Below, in pieces: positions 6,701 through 10,093 of a stretch of DNA of 10,093 bases (position 1 is the stretch's first letter; each line of letters begins with the position of its first letter). The DNA is taken from contig JAGGUF010000047.1 in assembly GCA_021158595.1 (NCBI GenBank), positions 1-10,093 of the forward strand, given 5' to 3'. This DNA is from a bacterium. GTDB taxonomy: Bacteria > Patescibacteriota > Minisyncoccia > Minisyncoccales > GCA-002788555. Both the position numbers and the translations under genes were made by a program. Under the pieces are notes generated by a model. That model ran no database searches. It was not told where the DNA came from and was given only the letters and a program-made list of their open reading frames with translations.

Positions 6701-6768
6701 TAAAAATAATTATATAAAATTGTTTGCTAAAAGCAATTTTTTGTTTTAATAAAATTCAAGAATAGCCT

Positions 6769-7998
6769 ATGAAAAACTCTAATAATCAGAAATCTGAAAA
6801 TTATAGGAAAAATAAAAAAAGAAGAATTATGTTTTTGCAGTGTTTTCCTTTATGGGGGTGTGGATCTGGAACCTATACCAGAGAATTAGCACTTCAACTT
6901 AAAAAAGAGAAGAACAAAAGGGTGGCTATTGTCTGCCCTGAAAAAAGAGAAATCTCAGGACTTGAACTATACCCCTTAGAACTTCCCTTCCCAGTAGCCT
7001 TTACCGGTCACCCAGAATGGCCTATCTGTAAACTTTATAAAGACCTTTCAGCCAAAGAAATCACTGAGGTTTTCGAGTCGTTCCTGAAAAGCACAATTAG
7101 AGCAGTAGAGGATTTTCAGCCAGATATCATCCATACCCAACATATCTCCCTGCTTTTATGGGTAGCAAATTTTGTTAAGTCCCTTTATGGGATAAATTTT
7201 ATTGTTACTGCTCATGGAACAGGAATCTATACTGCCTCTTTAAACAAAAACTATATTCCCCTTTCTATAGATGCTTTAAGAAGAGCAAAAAAGATAGTAA
7301 CTGTAAGTAATGACTCAAGAGAACGACTTTTAAAAATCTTTGGAGAAGAATTTAGAAAGAAAACCAGAATCATCCCAGGAGGAATTTATCTGGAAAATTT
7401 TCCAGAAGAAATGAAAATAAAAGTCATCAATAAAAAATATCACCTAAAAAAGAGAAAGGTGGTTCTCTTTGTGGGAAAACTTACTCCTCAGAAGGGTATT
7501 TATTATTTAGTGAAAGCAGCAAAGAAGATAAAAGGCCATATTTACATTATTGGTGAGGGACCAGAAAAACGAAACTTAGAAAACCTAAAATACAAAGAAC
7601 ATCTTAAGAATGTTCATTTTTTAGGTTATATAGAAAAAGAAGAGGAAAGGGAAATAAAGGAATTTTATTATCGAGCAGATGTCTTTGTTGCTCCCTCTGT
7701 ATGGGACGAACCATTGGGATTGGTCATTCTTGAAGCAATGGCAGCAAAGACCCCAGTGGTTGCCACCAGAAAAGGAGGAATCCCTTTGGCTATTAGAAAT
7801 GGGGTAAATGGCCTCTTTGTAAGACCAAGAAACTCTACTCAGATTGCGGAGGCAGTGAACAAGTTGCTTGAAAACGATGAATTAAGAAAAAAAATGGGAG
7901 AGAATGCTAGAGAGATTGTGGAAAGGAAATTTACCTGGAAAATCATTGCCAAAAAATACAAAAGAATTTACAGAAAATTTTATAAAAATGGAAGATAA
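6769..7998 (+). CDS. GT4 family glycosyltransferase
   Basis: A GT-B-fold retaining glycosyltransferase that would transfer a sugar from a nucleotide-sugar donor. The N-terminal acceptor domain opens with IMFLQCFPLWGCGSGTYT (20-37), including the Gly-rich loop, and contains DIIHTQH (119-125) and VTAHGTG (146-152). The C-terminal donor domain begins near VVLFVGKLTPQKG (231-243) and has IIGEGP (260-265). The GT4 E-x7-E motif is Glu314...Glu322 in EPLGLVILE. Length (409 aa) is normal. Substrate cannot be told from sequence; surface polysaccharide or glycolipid synthesis is likely. The ATG at 6829 (M21) may be the true start: residues 1-20 are Asn/Lys/Ser-rich, encoded by DNA like the AAATCTGAAAATT-type repeat ends, and homologues normally begin close to the first beta strand. 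No SD is seen at either start. Confidence 0.9.
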   Translation: MKNSNNQKSENYRKNKKRRIMFLQCFPLWGCGSGTYTRELALQLKKEKNKRVAIVCPEKREISGLELYPLELPFPVAFTGHPEWPICKLYKDLSAKEITEVFESFLKSTIRAVEDFQPDIIHTQHISLLLWVANFVKSLYGINFIVTAHGTGIYTASLNKNYIPLSIDALRRAKKIVTVSNDSRERLLKIFGEEFRKKTRIIPGGIYLENFPEEMKIKVINKKYHLKKRKVVLFVGKLTPQKGIYYLVKAAKKIKGHIYIIGEGPEKRNLENLKYKEHLKNVHFLGYIEKEEEREIKEFYYRADVFVAPSVWDEPLGLVILEAMAAKTPVVATRKGGIPLAIRNGVNGLFVRPRNSTQIAEAVNKLLENDELRKKMGENAREIVERKFTWKIIAKKYKRIYRKFYKNGR

Positions 7999-8263
7999 GA
8001 AGTTATTTCTCCGGTAAAACGTGATGGGGTTTCTTTAATGATATTATATTCTTCTGGATCTCCCACTAAATTAAGTACTATCACATCCACTTTTTTGAAT
8101 CCTTGAACCAAAAAATAAACCAGTTTTATCTGAGGATAAGACTTAAAAATTGGCTGAAGTTTTTAAAAAAGAATTTTTCTTCATTTTTCTACTCTGTTGA
8201 ATTTTTTAAAATTCTTTTTAGAAACTTCTCTCTAATTTGTGATAGAACCTGCTTCTTTATCAT
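7980..8263 (-). pseudogene. Decayed gene, possibly an MntA-type nucleotidyltransferase
   Basis: Two protein-like pieces lie on the minus strand. The upstream piece runs from ATG 8261-8263 to TAG 8189-8191 and reads MIKKQVLSQIREKFLKRILK plus four residues. The downstream piece is open from 8162 to the TAA at 7980-7982, with no ATG start, in another frame. It contains PIFKSYPQIKLVYF and then KKVDVIVLN...YNIIKET. MNT/MntA antitoxin nucleotidyltransferases have KYPEIKLAYLFGS followed by the catalytic GS...D-x-D, and later KVDVVVLN...YRIIKEG. Here the whole catalytic segment between the two is missing. I infer a remnant with a frameshift and an internal deletion. The tail runs 19 bp into the antisense of the glycosyltransferase 3' end. 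The family call is by memory of motifs only. Confidence 0.45.
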
Positions 8264-8503
8264 TTTAACAAAATGAAAAGAAATGTCTAATAAAACTTAA
8301 AAATTTCTTGGGTTTGAAGTGTAATTGCTAACCAATTTGGTAACGGTTTGATTGTTATTATCTCCCTCCCCCACCTTAGTCCTCCCCCTCCCAAGGGGAG
8401 GGGGAGGATATAGGTGGGGGAGGGTTACTTGTCCAAATTTTTGTTGAAGTAGTCTCTTCTGGTTAAGCAGAAACCATTTTAAATAGATAGTTGAGGAAAT
8501 GGA
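7999..8503. other. Intergenic stretch without an intact gene
   Basis: About 570 bp separate the glycosyltransferase from the next gene. It holds the decayed minus-strand gene (to 8263), about 100 bp of AT-rich DNA with nothing recognisable, the G/C-rich hairpin at 8364-8424, and about 80 bp with no recognisable signal before the promoter at 8504. No open frame of useful length is seen on either strand apart from the gene fragments. Confidence 0.6.
8364..8424. repeat. Complete 61-bp G/C-rich hairpin repeat
   Basis: This is the best-preserved copy of the family in the window. The outer arms CCCTCCCCCACC (8364-8375) and GGTGGGGGAGGG (8413-8424) pair perfectly over 12 bp. The inner arms TCCTCCCCCTCCC (8380-8392) and GGGAGGGGGAGGA (8396-8408) pair perfectly over 13 bp. 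Between the two stems are TTAG and TATA, and the loop is AAG. No T-run follows. The sharp jump in GC against the AT-rich background is obvious. It resembles dispersed REP-like or MITE-derived palindromes. Confidence 0.85.
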
Positions 8504-8531
8504 TTGACAACCTTGTAAGAGAGTGTAAAAT
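8504..8531 (+). promoter_or_regulatory. Promoter of the DnaJ-type zinc protein gene
   Basis: A perfect TTGACA (8504-8509), a 16-bp spacer and TAAAAT (8526-8531). The predicted start is near 8538, leaving a leader of about 33 nt, unlike the leaderless promoters elsewhere in the window. Confidence 0.65.
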
Positions 8532-8556
8532 GAATTTGGTATTTAAAATTAACAAT

Positions 8557-8566
8557 AGGAGGTGAG
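8557..8566 (+). promoter_or_regulatory. Strong Shine-Dalgarno that sets a TTG start
   Basis: AGGAGGTGAG is fully complementary to the usual 16S tail over AGGAGGTG. Eight nt separate AGGAGG from TTG at 8571, the optimal distance. The in-frame GTG at 8562 lies inside the SD and the ATG at 8580 is 17 nt away, so TTG 8571 is the favoured start. It is the only clear SD in the window. Confidence 0.75.
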
Positions 8567-8570
8567 AAAA

Positions 8571-9071
8571 TTGAGAAAAATGAAGGTAGGTGTTAAGGGA
8601 GCAATGGGGGTTTTATTGCTCCTTTTGGTTGTATTGGGCACCACCTATCCCTTAGTTTCTTTAGAGGAGATCTGTCCTGTGTGCAAAGGAAAAGGCGAAA
8701 TTGTCAGAACAGAATTTGTGCAAGAGAAATGTGAGAGATGCAATGGAACAGGTAACATCACCCTTGTAAGATGTAAACCAGAAAAGGAAGAAACAAGTGT
8801 TGTTATGTTTGAAACCTCGAACTCTATTTTAATATTTCACGGATATATCAGTTATAAATGCAAATGGGAAGAATACAATAAGACTTGTCCCGTCTGCAAA
8901 GGCAGAGGAAAGATTTTCAAAAAACTAAATATTACCAAATCCTGTCCATTATGCAATGGAACTGGAAGTTTAAAGTATAAGGTGCCTATATTCATTTATT
9001 TAGGGAGAAAATTCTCCCTTTTTTTATCTCCTAACCAGTTTAATCAGATGTATTCTCTGACCAGTTTATGA
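8571..9071 (+). CDS. Exported or membrane-anchored protein with DnaJ-type CxxCxGxG zinc motifs
   Basis: With the TTG start it has 166 residues. A basic N-terminus and a hydrophobic run (about 10-23, GVLLLLLVVLG) form a signal peptide or membrane anchor. Four DnaJ-type motifs follow in two pairs: CPVCKGKG (35-42) and CERCNGTG (54-61), then CPVCKGRG (106-113) and CPLCNGTG (125-132). In DnaJ such motifs bind two Zn ions and help hold unfolded substrates. There is no J domain, no G/F region and no C-terminal DnaJ domain. A 44-residue insert separates the pairs and carries Cys68 and Cys97. The function is unknown; a zinc or redox-active extracytoplasmic protein is a guess. A terminator-like hairpin at 9002-9025 lies within the frame, so the last 20 or so residues may not be authentic. 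It has its own promoter and SD, and lies between two glycosyltransferase genes. Confidence 0.8.
   Translation: MRKMKVGVKGAMGVLLLLLVVLGTTYPLVSLEEICPVCKGKGEIVRTEFVQEKCERCNGTGNITLVRCKPEKEETSVVMFETSNSILIFHGYISYKCKWEEYNKTCPVCKGRGKIFKKLNITKSCPLCNGTGSLKYKVPIFIYLGRKFSLFLSPNQFNQMYSLTSL
9002..9025 (+). terminator. Intrinsic terminator inside the 3' end of the zinc protein frame
   Basis: AGGGAGA (9002-9008), loop AAAT and TCTCCCT (9013-9019) run directly into seven Ts (9019-9025). This is the most canonical terminator in the window. It lies about 45 nt before the stop codon of the frame it would end. Confidence 0.6.
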
Positions 9072-9152
9072 TGATTTAATAATCGTCCTTCTTCCCTCTA
9101 AATTTACTTCCCTAAAACATTCCTTATGGAGTTAACAAGCACTGGTAAATAT

Positions 9153-9181
9153 TTGAAAAATATATAACCATAATTTATAAT
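9153..9181 (+). promoter_or_regulatory. Promoter of the second glycosyltransferase
   Basis: TTGAAA (9153-9158), a 17-bp spacer and a perfect TATAAT (9176-9181). The ATG at 9196 is 14 nt past the -10, so the leader should be about 7 nt, too short for an SD, and none is present. Nothing else is recognisable in 9072-9195. Confidence 0.65.
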
Positions 9182-9195
9182 ATAGTTTATAGTTT

Positions 9196-10093
9196 ATGGA
9201 TAGAAAGATAAGAATTGGTATTATTGTTCCTCCATTTACCACTGTGCCTCCAAAAAGACAAGGAGGGACAGAAAGAATTGCTTATCAAATGATAGAGGAA
9301 TTGATAAGAAGAGGATATAAGGTAACGCTTTTTGGAGCAGGAAGATGCAAAACCTCTGCTCAATTTATCCAGATTTTCAAAAGGACAATTAGTGAAAGAA
9401 AAATTGATACCACCTTTATAGAATCTTCCAGAGCACTTAGACTGGAAAGTGTCTATATTGCTAGGATAATGCAAGAGTTGATAAAAAGAAAAAAAGAATT
9501 TGATATTGTCTTTAATCATATGCGAGGGGGATATCTGCTTTTGCCTTTGAGTAAATTTTTGAAAATTCCGGTAGTCAGTGTTTTGCATCTTCCTATTTTT
9601 AAAGAATTAGGAGAACTCCTTTTAAGATATAAAAATCCAAATGTTGTTACTGTCTCAAACAATCAGAGAAAACCTGCGCCTAAAGTAAACTATCTCTCTA
9701 CCATATACAATGGAGTTGATTTGAAAGAGTTTAGATTCTCTAACAATCCTAAAGATTATTTCTTATTTGCAGGCGCACTTGGAGAACACAAAAATCCAAA
9801 AGATGCTATTTTGGCTGTCAAAAAGACAAACTCAAACCTGATTCTAATCGGAGGAAAGAAAAGAGAACCATATTTCTCAAAAGAAATCAAACCCCTAATC
9901 GACAACAAGCAAATTAAATATTTGGGAGAGGTCTCAAACAAAAAAAGGGTTGAATTATTCAGAAAAGCAAAGGCTCTACTCTTCCCTATTTTATGGGAAG
10001 AACCATTTGGCCTGGTAATGATAGAAGCAATGGCATCAGGAACACCTGTTATTGCCTATCCAAATGGAGCCGTAAAGGAAGTGGTAAAGGATA
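9196..10093 (+). CDS. GT4 family glycosyltransferase, 3' end outside the window
   Basis: The frame stays open for 299 codons to the window edge. The N-terminal domain begins KIRIGIIVPPF (4-14) with the Gly loop RQGGTER (21-27), typical of GT4 enzymes resembling glycogen-synthase-like mannosyl/glucosyltransferases. The linker contains NVVTVSNNQ (149-157) and YNGVD (171-175). The donor domain has FLFAGALGEHKNP (189-201), LILIGG (215-220), KYLGEV (241-246) and the E-x7-E motif Glu269...Glu277 in EPFGLVMIE, followed by SGTPVIA (281-287). The last 50-80 residues are missing by position, not by mutation. The ATG is well fixed: an in-frame TAG lies two codons upstream and the promoter is 14 nt away. 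Substrate is unknown; a role in surface glycan synthesis with the 6769-7998 enzyme is inference. Confidence 0.92.
   Translation, partial: MDRKIRIGIIVPPFTTVPPKRQGGTERIAYQMIEELIRRGYKVTLFGAGRCKTSAQFIQIFKRTISERKIDTTFIESSRALRLESVYIARIMQELIKRKKEFDIVFNHMRGGYLLLPLSKFLKIPVVSVLHLPIFKELGELLLRYKNPNVVTVSNNQRKPAPKVNYLSTIYNGVDLKEFRFSNNPKDYFLFAGALGEHKNPKDAILAVKKTNSNLILIGGKKREPYFSKEIKPLIDNKQIKYLGEVSNKKRVELFRKAKALLFPILWEEPFGLVMIEAMASGTPVIAYPNGAVKEVVKD

Noticed and set aside
8331..8341. ACCAA-T-TTGGT palindrome as an operator
   Set aside because: Short, in AT-rich DNA, far from any promoter I can define, and with no second copy in the window.
8562..8570. GTG at 8562 as the start of the zinc protein
   Set aside because: The codon is part of the Shine-Dalgarno sequence itself. 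TTG at 8571 has the correct 8-nt spacing.
9187..9588. 133-codon open frame on the minus strand
   Set aside because: It is antisense to the second glycosyltransferase, whose plus-strand frame has clear GT4 motifs. The antisense translation shows no recognisable family.

Overview
The window is AT-rich bacterial DNA from a compact genome. SecE, the bacterial-type TrpS, DprA, TopA, CorA, ComFC and a tRNA-Ser(GGA) are all bacterial. Small proteins, tight coupling, scarce Shine-Dalgarno (SD) sequences and apparently leaderless promoters would suit a Patescibacteria/CPR-type or similar uncultured lineage. TrpS carries a four-cysteine pattern like the [4Fe-4S] TrpRS of Thermotoga, which points to an anaerobic and perhaps warm habitat. 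The lineage is inference; no single feature fixes it.

Layout. Positions 1-24 are the edge of a G-rich repeat that runs up to the stop codon of secE. secE (25-222) and trpS (280-1299) lie on the minus strand, and secE has its own promoter overlapping the trpS stop. A short divergent region (1300-1414) leads to dprA (1415-2491) and topA (2495-4540), spaced as an operon. A 266-bp nested palindrome (4539-4804) fills the gap before corA (4826-5737), which overlaps or abuts comFC (5728-6441). tRNA-Ser is on the minus strand at 6469-6555. A GT4 glycosyltransferase follows (6769-7998). The next 570 bases hold a decayed minus-strand gene, possibly an MntA-type nucleotidyltransferase, and a second copy of the G/C-rich hairpin. 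Then comes a membrane-anchored or exported protein with four DnaJ-type CxxCxGxG motifs and no J domain (8571-9071). A second GT4 glycosyltransferase begins at 9196 and runs off the window.

How the genes relate. The left half is housekeeping: protein export (SecE), Trp charging, DNA topology and Mg2+/metal transport. DprA and ComFC are both needed for uptake transformation in other bacteria and suggest the host is, or was, naturally competent. The right half looks like accessory surface-biosynthesis DNA, with two GT4 enzymes, gene debris, repeats and an unusual exported cysteine-rich protein.

The most interesting points are these. Clean -35/-10 pairs sit only 7-14 nt upstream of ATG at dprA, corA and the second GT4, whereas the cysteine-rich protein gene alone has a textbook SD. 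The 4539-4804 palindrome appears to supply both the topA stop codon and the corA -35 box. The cysteine-rich protein is a J-less DnaJ-type zinc protein, and a canonical terminator lies inside its reading frame.
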